The notes beneath the pieces were generated by a model, which made no database searches, had not been told where the DNA came from, and saw only the letters and a list, made by a program, of their open reading frames with translations. A stretch of DNA of 64,000 bases from Mercurialis annua (lineage: Eukaryota > Streptophyta > Magnoliopsida > Malpighiales > Euphorbiaceae), in contig NC_065570.1 of assembly GCF_937616625.2 (NCBI RefSeq), positions 72,505,665 through 72,569,664 of the forward strand. Direction: 5' to 3'. The position numbers and the translations under genes are program-made. This document shows positions 1 through 11,571 of this stretch, piece by piece; the first letter of the stretch is position 1, and every line of letters begins with the position of its first letter.

Positions 1-7
1 TGCATAC

Positions 8-2392
8 CAAAGCCATCCGCTTCTTGCCTTCAAAATAGTCTCGTAAATACCTAGTCAGCTGTTCCAAGGAAGTCAAAATGTGTAACTTATGTATAAATCA
101 TAAGGAACATTGTTTATCAAACAAAAATAGCTCTTAAATGCAATACAAAACAAATATGATCCATTATAAAAAGATAAAGAAATAATCTCTCCACCGACAA
201 AAAACACAGATCGAGAGAATCAATAATAGACTAATAGTGTCATTTAAACATGTAACAAGGTGCACTATAAATTACCAAAGAATTCTGAAAATGCTTCTGC
301 AATGGCTTCTTGGGGTTCTTTTGGTGCTCCAATAATGACTAGAAACCAAAAAAAAAATGACAAAAGTAAATGAATATGAAAATGTTCAAAAGCACTAAAA
401 AGTAACTTTTTGACATCAGCCAGAGATAAGGCTTGAAAAATAAAAATTGTCACAAGAATAACGAGAATCCCATTTAAGAAACAAGAAACCAAATTGTGAT
501 TACGTACTCTTAGGCACAGACCAAAAACCATTGATGTGTTGTTAATGAAGTTACTTTCAAGCAATCTTGACCCCTGCAAAATGATAAACCGAAATTCAGA
601 TCCAAGGGATTGAAAGTAGTTTCAGAGCTCTGAAAACTCCAAAGATGTCTACAACAGCATACCAGAAACATTGTTGATTGTCCCAGTTCCAAAAAGAAAC
701 CTTTCTACTTAACTATTTGAGGCTTAAATTATTCTTTTCACTAAAAAAGAAATCAGATGTTCCAGCTACCTAGATGTTCTGATCTTACTACACCAGGGAG
801 TTTTTGCGACCAAAACTGTGATTTCAATAAGCATCAAGTTTTAAATTGTACAAATAGTAGAATTAAATCTCGAAACCTGATTCCCTGTTCTCCTTTCTCT
901 CTCAGCTCCAGCAAGGTCAACAATGGTTAAGACAGCATTATTTGGTTGAACATCTACCGCTCTATTGCATTTTTTCGCACAACTGTGAATGTTGATGATG
1001 CACTGGGATCGGCTGCAGAATGCAAACATGATGAAATGGGAAAATTTGATCAACCCTGAACCTTACGAGGTAAAGCAATGCTGGTAGAGACATACAGCCA
1101 AAATAAAAGTATATATATGCTGAGCACCTCGATTGACTGTTTGTATTGGTCATGGCTGTTGCACGTTTCAGCATTGCAGAAGCTATCAAGGATTCTGCTT
1201 GTGCAGCATCAGTAATTGGAATCTGGTTTCATAATGAAGTAGCATAACTTAAATAATCTGAAAGCATCTCAACTGTTATAATAACAACACAACCATCGTT
1301 TAACATGAAAAACCAGAGCAAGTACGTTGAATATTAACCTCTTGTAGACCTTTGATTGTTGATTGCTGCATTGACAAATCAGCTCCATCTGGGGATAAAT
1401 CAAACATTTTCTCTGCCTTCCCTCCTTCAGAATATATTTCAAACATTGATATGGAAAATCTGCAAGCAATCACATCAAATACAAAAAGTGGCCCAAAAAT
1501 GTCAGTCAAAAACCACACTCCTAAATCATGACCATCATGAGTACCATAGTAAATGGACTCGCGCAATTTTTAACCAAATCATAAGAAGAAACATTGTCAA
1601 TAACCTTGAAAACTTAGAGCCACCAGCTTCCAGCACTCCAAATATGCGTTTAAGCGCAAGCGGAACCATGCCAGGCTCCTTGGCGGTGCCAAAAACCGTA
1701 TGAGTCTTTCCTGAACCGCTAGGCCCTAAAGCAGCAATCATTCCATTTTTGCCATTAAGAAAATCATCTACCAGTGGCTTCACCATATCATTGTAAACTG
1801 TATTCTACACAACAAATTCAACATTGTAGAGTTATAACCTAGAATCCAAATAATTAATGAACATAGAGCAGACACAAACCTGGGAAGAATCGGAGGGAAA
1901 AACACACGAAAACCCTTCATACACCACGGATTTTATCCTTTTCGATTCTTGTAAAGCTACAGGCGGTGATAAAGTCACCGACTGAGAATCATTAACCGAA
2001 ATACAAATGTTGTTAATCTGCTTCCTCTTCGTGCAATTAGTACTGTTCTCTTTGGTATTATTTTTCTTCTTTGCTTGAGGCCATACATTTTTCTGCCTCA
2101 GCTTGATATTTTGATCGTCTTTACAGGGAGTCTTTGGCGGCAAAAGAGGCTTAATTCTGAGATAGACTCTCAGACTTTCGGAATCAGAAGTTAGGGTTAA
2201 GGGAGACGGGTCCGGTTGAGGAACATCGATTGAGAGAATGTCCTGCAGAGGAAACGGAGGAATTTCTTGTTTTTTAGGTTTTGAAGAGGTGAAGTTTAGT
2301 GCAGGAGGGTTTGATAACGGCGTCGGTCTAGCCCGCCGGTGAGGATTCCGGCGGACGGTTACGGACCATGGAAGTGGAGTATTGGATTCCAT
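8..2392 (-). CDS. KIN6: KIN-6 type kinesin, 5' part (truncated by window edge)
   Basis: Microtubule motor; only the N-terminal 415 codons are in the window and the gene continues beyond position 1. Eight exons keep one frame: 1880-2392, 1605-1804, 1339-1459, 1222-1128, 877-1012, 508-573, 276-338 and 8-58, all with GT/AG introns. A basic, proline-rich leader (VTVRRNPHRRARPTP) precedes the motor domain. The P-loop GPSGSGKTHT lies in exon 2, switch I reads NSQSSRSQ across exons 4/5, and switch II reads DLAGAERERR in exon 5. Switch I ends in Gln instead of the usual His and switch II has Ala for Ser; I believe plant KIN-6 members share such changes, but this is from memory. The start is the first ATG of exon 1. 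The family assignment is strong; the cellular role is not shown by the sequence. Confidence 0.88.
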
Positions 2393-3227
2393 TATAATCT
2401 ATGTTTGTGTCGAAGAGCTTGGAAACGGTGATCTTGTTCTTGGGCGTGAGCACTGAGCAGTGAGTGGGAAGAAAGAAAGAAGGGCACAGTGATTTTGAAT
2501 TTTAAGGAGGGAGAAATATTGTCTAGTTTGCTCACTCATTTTCCTTTATTACTCCCTCATTTTATCCAAATACTATAAATTAGTACCTCGTGTTTCTACC
2601 TTGACAACTAGTAGCAAAGTTGAAAAATATTATCCAGAAATACTACTGCTAAACTGAATTAACCAATCGATTCAATCCAAACTAATAATTTTATCTCTTT
2701 AATAGTATTAATCTAATTATTAATTTTAATTGACAATAATATAATTAAATTAATCAAAATATTTATTATGCAACTGACCACATAAACTAGTCAATTAATT
2801 CAGTTTCAACCAATAAAATATAAGTTGATTTGAACAATTGAGTTAATTAATTTTTAAAATGTTTAACCATAATGGAACTTAAAATAGTTTATTCACGGGG
2901 GCAAATTAACGGATTTAACCAAAACGTATAATTAAATATAATCTAAATAAAAAAGTTAATCTAGTTAACCGACAATCTTATCACCCCTCAAGACATGTTG
3001 GTAGGAGTTCATCATAGTTGTCCACTACGTTAACTCCAAATATGTGCTTTACTGGTAAAGAAAGCTGTAAATAACCACATTTTCCATAGACACGGATTGC
3101 ATTTTCTTTCCTTTACACATAGCAAATTGAAACAAGATCAACAACCACTTTAGTACACATAATGCTTCAAACATTTCATTTTTACAACCTTATTACACTT
3201 GTCAGTTTTATTGCTCAGACATTAGTC
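2393..3227. other. intergenic, AT-rich
   Basis: Upstream region of the kinesin gene and downstream region of the CLV1-like gene. I see no gene. From about 2640 to 2995 the sequence is rich in aaccgaat/gttaacc-like words and ends in tatcacccctca, which may be a badly decayed relative of the hAT MITEs found elsewhere in this window. The ends cannot be placed. Confidence 0.5.
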
Positions 3228-6200
3228 TTAAAGGCCGGTGCAGACGGGCGGAGGAGGATTAGTGAGCATATGAACAACTTCCCTCATGGTAGGCCTAGCA
3301 GAGCTTTCATCTTCAACACACATTATTGCTATCTTAAACAGGTGAATTACTCCGGCCAGCGGATACCCGGTAAGCCTGGAGTCCACAATTGCCAGGATTG
3401 AAGCTGCATCAGACGGCTGTGATACTTCTGATGTCATATTCCTTACCCATCTCACTATGTCTACTCCTTCTTCAAATTCCCCAACTGGCTTTTTCCCTGC
3501 TATTAGTTCCAGTAGCACTACTCCGAAACTGTACACGTCACTCTTTTCGTCTACTTTTAAAGTGTACGCATATTCTGTTCCACAGTAAATCAATTAGACA
3601 TAGAGTATTTGAGTCTTTGCAAGAAAATTAAATAGTACATGACTTGGATTATTTAAGACCTAATGATCTACTCCAAACGTTCACCCTTTGATACATTCTA
3701 ACTAAAACATTTAATTTGTTAGTTATAGCGTGATCTGAATTTTATTTCAGCTATAACGGACGAGCAAGCAATAACCAATTGAATAAATTAAGTATGATTT
3801 ACTCACTTGAGTTTATTGAAGATAAATCTACCCAATTGAATTTAAAAATTCAAACATAAAAGTCAATCATGGCCGTCAAGTGAGCAAAATCAACTCAATT
3901 GATTCAATTAAGAATGACTACAGCTAAAATACAAATTTCAAAAATAAAAAATAAAATCATGCAATTAGAATTGATAAAAGTATAATACTAAAAGTGTAAA
4001 ACATGGGTCATTATGCCATTATTTAAAGCAATTGAGATCTTAATTCAACATTGTAAATGCCTTGAATCATGAATGATAGCATTAAAGGCAAAACATATCT
4101 TCCAACTGAAAGAAATAATTTTGTTCTAAAGATCATGATTGTCCTTGTTTTTCACACAGAATTCAGCAAAGTCAATTCACATCACATGGAGAGAGAGTGA
4201 ACAATGCTTCAATTATAGCAAAAGCCATCAATTATCATCATATGCAGGCAAATAAATTTGTTCACAAGATTTTGCTGTAAACTATTAAATGATAAATTCA
4301 TAATTGAATTAAGAAAGTTGAAGATCATGCAAGAACCTGGTGCGATGTAGCCATATGAGCCAGCAACAGCGGACATACATTCCGATTCACCCGCGTCTAG
4401 CAAGAATTTAGCCAATCCAAAATCAGCTACATGAGCTTCGAAGTCTGAATCGAGCAATATATTGTTCGACTTCACATCTCTATGTATTATCAAAGGAGAG
4501 CAGTCATGGTGGAGATAACAGAGTCCTTTTGCAGCCTCCACAGCAATCCTGAACCTCGACTCCCATTTCAAATGGCCTCCTTTTGAACCATGTAAAACCT
4601 CCCCTAAGCTTCCATTAGGCATGTATTCATATAGCAACAAATTCGTATCCTTGTTGGACACATAACCTAACAGCCTCACAATATTTCTGTGCCTGATCCG
4701 TCCGAGAGTTTGAATCTCAGCGGAGAATCCATGATCATTCCGTCCACTTCCTCGACCGATCAGTCGTTTAATTGCCACGTCAGAACCGTCAGGCATGGAC
4801 CCGCGGTAGACAATTCCAGCACCGCCTTTGCCTATAATGTTCTCTTCTTTCAAGCATTCAAGAACGTCTTCTGTTCTGAGATCTAGCCGCTGGAATGCTG
4901 TTAATTTCCAAGCCTTTGATTTCTCGAGCCTCCTCTGTCTCAATCTGTAAACTGAGACAATCATTAGCAGCAAAGCTGTAACGAGCGAAATGATCGTGAT
5001 TATTAACTTGGGAGTGCTGAACGAGGCCGTGTGACCATGGCCAGAACCATGACGTGAGTTTATCAGAGACGGACAGGATTGTTGGTGAGGTGCACAGAGA
5101 TTGGGGTTTCCGATGAAGGAAACATCCTTGAACACAAGAAACTGACCTCCAGTAGGAATTCGTCCAATCAGATTGTTGTAGGTGAGATCGAGAGTTGTGA
5201 GGCTCGTCATGAACCGAATATCGTTAGGTATTTGTCCTGTAATCTGATTTTGTGAAACATTGAGAATGCTCAAATCTTTTAATTTTGTGATCTCCTCAGG
5301 AATTTCGCCGTGGAGGCGGTTTCGACTGAAATCAACTGATGTTAGAGAAGTGCAATGCGAAATTGAAGCAGGAATCTCACCGCTCAGATTATTGGCACTA
5401 ATATTGATCGTTGTAAGATACTTCAGATTAAAGATTTCGTCAGGAATTTCACCTGATAACCTGTTATTCTCAACCTGTATAATGTGTAAATTCCTCAAAT
5501 TCACAAATGAGCCCGGAATGCTCCCGCCAATTCGGTTGTTAGAAAGCTTCAATAATCCCAGTGCAGCACCTGACATCTCCGACGGAAACTCACCTGAGAA
5601 GTAGTTATCATTCATCTCAATCATCCCCATCGCCGGTAAGTTGAAGATTCCAGTCGGAATATTTCCACTCAGGAGATTATTCCCCACACGAATTTTGTTT
5701 AACGACTTGCACTGGCCAAGTTCCTCAGGTAGAGGCCCAAGGAAGAAATTTTTCATCAACACTAACTCCCGTAGTCTCCCACCTTTACATAAATCACGCG
5801 GAATTAAACCGGTGAGATGATTGTAAGACACGTCAAGCATCTTCAACTTTTCGTTCTGGCCAAGATTTCTCGGTAGTTCAAAAGTGAAGTTGTTCTCCCA
5901 AACGTGAAGAACCTCAAGATTTGGAAGATCGCCGATAAACTCAGGGATTTGACCGGCCATGGTGTTCTTAAACAGATGGATAAGCGTGATGTTCTTCAAT
6001 TTCGCAAAGCTGGCTGGTATTTCACCTCTGAGCTCATTAAATGAGAGGTCAAGAGATTTCAAGCTTACTAAACCAGATAATTCGGAAGGAATATGACCTG
6101 AGAGACGATTCATTTGAAGAAACAAAGTGTCGAGATTCTTTAACTGGCCTAAGCTTGGAGGAATCTCGCCGCTGAGATTAGACTGCGCGATGTCGAGAAC

Positions 6201-6938
6201 TTCAAGCGAACTCAACGAGCCAAATTCCGGTGGTATACCTCCCTCATACAAGTTAAAGTACCCGAGGTACAACTTTTTAAGATTCTTCAACTTGGATAAG
6301 CTTGCAGGGATGGTACCTGATAATCCGTTGCCGTTTAGCCCTAAATATTCCAAGCTTTGTATCTCTGAATATGAGTCCGGTACTGTACCAGTAAAGAAGT
6401 TCCCGCCGAGATGAAGATGCCTGAGATTCTTCAGCTTCGCGAGGTCCAATGGCAGGAAGCCAGAGAAGTTATTGTTGTAAATGTCAAGAACCTCAAGCTG
6501 AGTCATGGCGAGAGTAATTTCTCCAGGGAAATTACCAATGAAAACATTATTAGAAATATTCAAAATTCTCAGAGAAGTGAGCTGCGCCATTTCCCGAGGA
6601 AGTTTCCCGGTGAGAGCAAGCGAAGGAATAGTAAGATTCACAAGCCTGTTCAACAGGCCAATTTCCGGGGGAAGGAAACCGAAAAAACCTTTACGTGACG
6701 TCAGGTTGAGAGAAACAACACGTGAGTCGTCGTCGCATGTAACTCCGGAGAAAGAACAGTGAGCAGACGGCGACGGTGAGAGTTGCCAGTCGTGGAGACC
6801 AGAGGCGTTTGATGCGATCACGGAGGATTTAAGCTTCAATAGTAATTCTAAATCAGTGTAGCCATAGCATGGCGCAGAGAACAGAAGAAGAAGAAGAAGA
6901 AGTAGAGGAAAATAACTCATTGTGAGTGTAAGTTGCAT
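3228..6938 (-). CDS. CLV1: CLAVATA1-like LRR receptor kinase
   Basis: Plasma-membrane receptor kinase of the CLV1 class, known to perceive CLE peptides and restrict stem-cell number in meristems. Two exons, 4337-6938 and 3228-3574, give 982 residues, close to the usual ~980. From the N-terminus: a hydrophobic signal peptide with a poly-Leu core (about 1-28), an LRRNT cap, about 21 plant-type LRRs with repeated SGEIP/TGxIP motifs, a transmembrane helix (about 645-664), a basic stop-transfer stretch, and a kinase domain from about 701. The kinase has the G-loop GKGGAG, VAIK lysine (~724), HRDVKSNN (~819) and DFG (~839). The single intron follows GSYGYIAP in the activation segment, as I recall for Arabidopsis CLV1. 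The start is the ATG at 6936-6938, just before the signal peptide; a second ATG lies six codons on. The frame is open upstream to 7208. All catalytic residues are present. Confidence 0.94.
3575..4336 (-). other. intron of the CLV1-like gene
   Basis: A 762-bp AT-rich intron splitting a Glu codon in the kinase activation segment. The donor reads CCAG|GTTCTT and the acceptor GAACAG|AATA on the minus strand. I see no element inside it. Confidence 0.85.
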
Positions 6939-8080
6939 AGTCTGTCTGAGTTGATGACTGGTTGTTTTTACAGAGAAGATAATGAGCAGTGAAGAAGAGT
7001 AGGAGAGTACGGCTATAATAAGTAGAGTTTTGAGTGAGTGCTTTGAAAAACGAATCGAAAAGAAGACTTGCAGAATCAAACTTGAACGAATAAATAAATA
7101 AATAAATTTCATTGCCCTTTGCATGAGGTTTTGTGTGTCTGCTGCCTGGACCCTATCGCTTCTCCTGCACCTGCAGTGGGGTATGGCCGTGCGGTCCCCA
7201 CCACACACACTCTGCCTGTATGCTATGGATTTCAGTTAACCGTGAACGGACCAAGTTAATAGTAAGTTAGCTTCCATCTGTGTATTTTAGTATATGCAGT
7301 TAACAGTAAACACTTGACGGAGTTATTCATCTGTCAGGTCAAGCAATGGAGGGCGAAAGCTCTGTCTGGCGTAGGAATGTACCTTAATCTAGCCAACTCG
7401 TGGCCTATTCAGGATCGATTCAAAAAATTCTTAAAACCAACTCAACCCATATCGAAATAAGCTGTAGATCGAACTATTCAAGTTAATTATCGAGTCGAGT
7501 TTTGAATTTTAAATTTTAGAGTCGAGTGGATCCGGAAGTGGATTACACTTCTAGACTCTAGACTCGTAATTGTTACATTTATTATTGAAACAAAATAAGA
7601 TTTGTAAAAGAAAAATATAAGGAGTAAACGACATCGTTTGTGGTAAATCTTTAGAGCAATCTGGTGCAGGAAGGTTTTTAATGGTTTCGTCTGGTAGTTA
7701 GCAAAAATGAATGTCCTTTGTTTTTGGGCTTTTGGAAAGGATGAGATGGGCCCAGAGAAAGATAACAAAGGTGGTGTGTGTCTTTTCCCAAACAGACAGT
7801 TTGGCTTCTGAGTCTGACTGACTCCAATTTGGCTGTGCGCTAAAAGTCCACTCTTTTTGTTCGTTCTCTTCTTCTTACACAAGCTTTGATTTCTCAGTAG
7901 CGGGTGGGTCCTTTGTCAAATTCAGACAATTGCATTTGCATTCTTCGCTTTCTCAATCTATTCTCGTGATCCAATTTTTTAAGCAAAATGGGAAAAATAA
8001 GTGACCAGCCTCTTTTTAAAACTTATAAATAATTTAATTCGCTCATTAAAATAAAATTAATTATATATTTGGGATGCTTA
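6939..8080. other. upstream region of the CLV1-like gene
   Basis: Presumed promoter and 5' leader of the receptor kinase gene. The reading frame stays open upstream of the chosen start to 7208, adding 90 codons of low-complexity sequence that is not signal-peptide like. From about 7480 to 7880 an open frame exists on the minus strand but does not resemble any protein I know. No repeat ends recognised. Confidence 0.5.
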
Positions 8081-9213
8081 AAAATTTAGTAGACTACTAT
8101 TTACCGTCCCAAATTACTACCTACCGCCCAACTTTTTACTAAAATATCCCTAAACCATTTTCAGTTTTTTTTTTTAAATTCAATTCTCTCAACTCAATTA
8201 AAAACCCAACGAATATCCGAGCGAATTTACAATAAAAATGTCAAAATCGACTAAAAATAGAAGACGAAACCTCCGGTAAATAATCGGTTTTTATTTATCT
8301 AATTTTTTTATTTTTTTTATTTTTTTTATTTTTTTTAATAGGCCATCGCCCTCAGATGGCGATGGCCCATAGAGGGTCATCGCCTTGATTTGGCAATGGC
8401 CCTATGGGTAGGGGTGAGCAAAAACCGAACCAAGTTAAAACGGTTAAAATGGATTGGTTTGGTTTAAAATTATAAAAAAATATGGTTTTTGGTTTTGGTT
8501 TGGTTTCAACTAATAGTTAACCGAACCGACCTAAAAAAGCGAAGTTTATAATAATATTATTTTTATTAATATTTATATATGTACAAATAAATATAAAATT
8601 TATTTATTGAAATATTTATATATAAATATAATATGTGTGTATAGATACATGTATGAAAATAAAACATATAAACTAATACACACATATAAGTAAAAATTAT
8701 TACGTATAATTTTAAATATTACGTATAATTATATATAATTTTTATCTAAATTTATATTAACCAAACTGAACCGAAACTGATGCTAAAGTTTGGTTAACCG
8801 AACCGAAATTTTACATAAGTATTTGACGTGGTTTGGTTTTTATATTTTCCCTTAAAATATGGTTTGGTTTTGGAGTTTACTAAACCAAACCGAACCAAAC
8901 CGAACCATGCTCACCCCTACCTATGGGGCCATCGCCAAATCAAGACGATGACCCATTAAAAAAATTAAAAAAAAATTAAAAAATTTTAAAAACGAAAAAA
9001 TTAAAAACCGATTAATTATTACAGGTTACCGTCCTCTATTTTTAGGTGATTTTGATATTTTTATTATAAATTTGCCCGGTTATTTGTCGGGTTTTTGGTT
9101 GAGTTGAGAGGATTGAGTTTTTTTTTTAGCTGAAAATGGCTTAGGGATATTTTGGTAAAAAGTTGGACGGTGGGTAGTAATTTTGGACGGCGAATAGTAA
9201 TACCCAAAATTTA
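8081..9213. mobile_element. Long-TIR foldback DNA transposon, host of a nested MITE
   Basis: A large inverted repeat, element 8089-9205, flanked by the perfect 8-bp direct repeat aaaattta (8081-8088 and 9206-9213). The ends read gtagactactatttaccgtc on the left and gggtattactattcgccgtc on the reverse complement of the right, and similarity continues for about 330 bp into each arm. The arms meet in a GC-rich core with ggccatcgcc/ggcgatggcc words, so without the nested insertion the element is one near-continuous palindrome. No coding capacity. The long TIRs suggest a Mutator-like non-autonomous element; 8 bp rather than 9 bp of flanking repeat leaves a hAT origin possible. Confidence 0.85.
8401..8927. 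mobile_element. hAT-type MITE nested in the foldback element
   Basis: Element 8409-8919 (511 bp) flanked by the perfect 8-bp duplication cctatggg (8401-8408 and 8920-8927), the size made by hAT transposases. It starts taggggtgagca and ends tgctcacccccta-like (tgctcacccctA), an inverted pair. Subterminal regions are packed with cggtt(c/t)ggtt and aaccgaacc words. Non-coding. It sits in the loop of the larger foldback element, so it inserted later. Confidence 0.92.
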
Positions 9214-10076
9214 TTGTGAAATTTGTTTTATTTAATTCGTCAAATTTCAATTAAACATGATTAATATAAATTGATTGTGGGCGTGATAGATCCGAGGCAG
9301 AATTAAAACTTTTATCCAATTGGGGCGGAATTATCTTTAACTTGCATAAACTCGGTCCAAGAAAAATCACCAGTTCCAATTGGTTCAGAATCATATATTT
9401 CTTCTGGATGTTTTATTGTTGTTATTATTATTGTTTTTAGGAAAAAGGATACTTTATGCTTTGATTAAAGAAAGCTAAAGTTGGTTGCCAATGGTTTTGT
9501 TGTGAAATAAAGTTGGTTCCCAAATAATAGTATAAATTTGGTAGCCGCTGTAATTTGCGGCCAAGAAGATGAGAATTTATTCTAATGAAATTGGTTGGAG
9601 AATTTATTCGTATTCTTGCTATAAAGAGTTTTAGTGGACATCTGCAAGTGTTTTACAGAATAAATCTTTTATTTGGATAAATAAATGTTATGATGTTCTT
9701 CAATATCCAAGTAAAACAATGTGCTTAATGCAAATTTGGTTCAATGCTACTTTTTGTCCATTGACATTCCATAGAATCGGTTTGTGGGTTTTAAATTTGT
9801 AATTTATCAATGAAATCAACTTTCTTATTTTAATGGATTTTTAATTGAATGAAGTGTCATTCCAATTTTTTATATGTAAAATTTGGATGTAAACTAGTCA
9901 GACTACTTGCAAACTGCTCGAGATTGATTAAAAAAAATCGAGATCGACTAAAAAATTTGTGTCGAATTCAAAGTAGTTATTTATTTCATTTTAAAGAGAT
10001 AGATTAAATTTGACGATCTTAGTTTACATGAGTTTATCCCATAAATTCAATACCCGAATAACCCTCTCCTATTATT
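9214..10076. other. intergenic, AT-rich
   Basis: No gene, RNA gene or bounded repeat recognised. About 9890-9990 contains repeated gagattga/gagatcga words that may be transposon debris. Confidence 0.4.
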
Positions 10077-10482
10077 AAAATGATCAAAGGAACCGTTTGT
10101 ATTGAGGGTTTTTAAAATCCATGGATTTTAACAAAATCGATAGATTTTAAATCAATGGAATTTAAATCCATAGATTTTAAAATTCCATCTTTTGGATTGA
10201 AAACAAAATCAATGGATTTTTAACATTATTTGTGAAAATAATAATAATATAACAATCCACTATTTATAAAAAAAATTGTGGATTTGGACTTTTCCACCTA
10301 CGTGGAAAATCAAAACCCTAAAAAATGATAAATTGTAGAAAATGAGAAAATTTATAATTAAAATGAATTCAAATTAATTTTTTGTGTAGGCAAATGATAG
10401 ATTTTGTTCAAATTCATGAATTGTCATTAATTCAAACGGTGCCAACATGTTTTCTTTTTTTTTTTTAATAAAAATGATCAAA
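10077..10482. mobile_element. Possible non-autonomous insertion with 12-bp flanking repeat
   Basis: A 382-bp segment (10089-10470) lies between two perfect 12-bp copies of aaaatgatcaaa (10077-10088 and 10471-10482). It opens with ggaaccgtttgtatt, and near its right end has the inverse word aattcaaacggtgcc, followed by a T-rich run. The interior repeats atccatggatttta-like words. A 12-bp flanking repeat with a homopolymer at one side suggests target-primed insertion, while the inverted words suggest a MITE. The class is unresolved. Confidence 0.5.
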
Positions 10483-11571
10483 ATGCCTCAAATCCATTGA
10501 TGTTATAGAGAATCATTTGACACACCAGGTGGTAGAATGCTGCATGTGGGCAGCGCTAGGGTTAGCTGTATGTATATTTTATTGAGAAAAACAGTGAAAA
10601 AATAGCAGTAATTATGGTAGTTTTACTAGTTATAGTAAAAGCCAAAGGCCTTTTTTCACTGGATTGATTTATGATAGAAATCCAGCTTTTAGTGTACAAA
10701 TTCAAGCAGTCAATGATGATTGATAATGAATATTTATAATCATCAGTGTTCAATCAAATAGTGTGTATCAGTAGCCAACATGTCACATCTCTCATTGTTT
10801 ATTTATACATTTTCAGCTAGGCCTTGTAAATCTTCTAAAATTGTTCTGTTTGCACTTTGAACTAGAATAAAATGGCTCTTCCATACAACAAAACTATGAA
10901 AAATTCATATTGGTAAAGAAAAAACGGAGGATAAAGTGTTAAACCCACGTAAAAAAATCAGGATTAGCTAAAAATAAATTTATGATTTTTAATATGAAAC
11001 TAAAGTTTTATCACGTCCTTTAAATGGTAAATGCATACACCATACTTTTTTCTTTTTACAGTTTTATTACCATTTCAAAATTTAATAGTAATTTTTTAAC
11101 TGACTACCGGAGTTTACAATTCGACATCCACTTATGAAACACATATTTCATTTTATGAATTACTTAAAATTCTCTAACAGAAAACATCAAAATGATCTAT
11201 TTATAACCTATTCATGTAAAAAACAAATCATTTCAACATTTTCTGTTCGGCGTTTTCCGAATGAGAGCGTGCTAACATACTCTAACTTTAAGGAATTACA
11301 TGTATGCCACTGGACTAGTAGCTCATTGCCAGAGGGCATCTGAAAATGGTCTCAAATACCTGAAGAAATGGTGTATCTGTCTAATTCCATTCTCCAAGGA
11401 AACAAGTTTGCTTTACTGAAAAAAGTTTGAGTGGTAACCTTCAAAGTTTTACAGAATTCATTCAACAGTATATTATTAAATAGCACACTAAGGCACTACA
11501 AATTCTATCCACAGATTGCACAATAAGAATGTACTCCTCTACTTAAAAAAACCTACCAACATGGGCACTCT
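10483..11571. other. intergenic and probable 3' UTR of the SYT2-like gene
   Basis: No coding sequence recognised. The part next to 11571 should include the 3' UTR of the synaptotagmin gene on the minus strand. No bounded repeat seen. Confidence 0.4.

Noticed and set aside
5260..6762. Several plus-strand open frames of 85-114 codons
   Set aside because: They are antisense shadows of the LRR repeats of the CLV1-like gene.
7487..7882. 131-codon minus-strand open frame upstream of the CLV1-like gene
   Set aside because: Low-complexity content with no recognisable domain, no splice partners, and it lies in promoter-like sequence.
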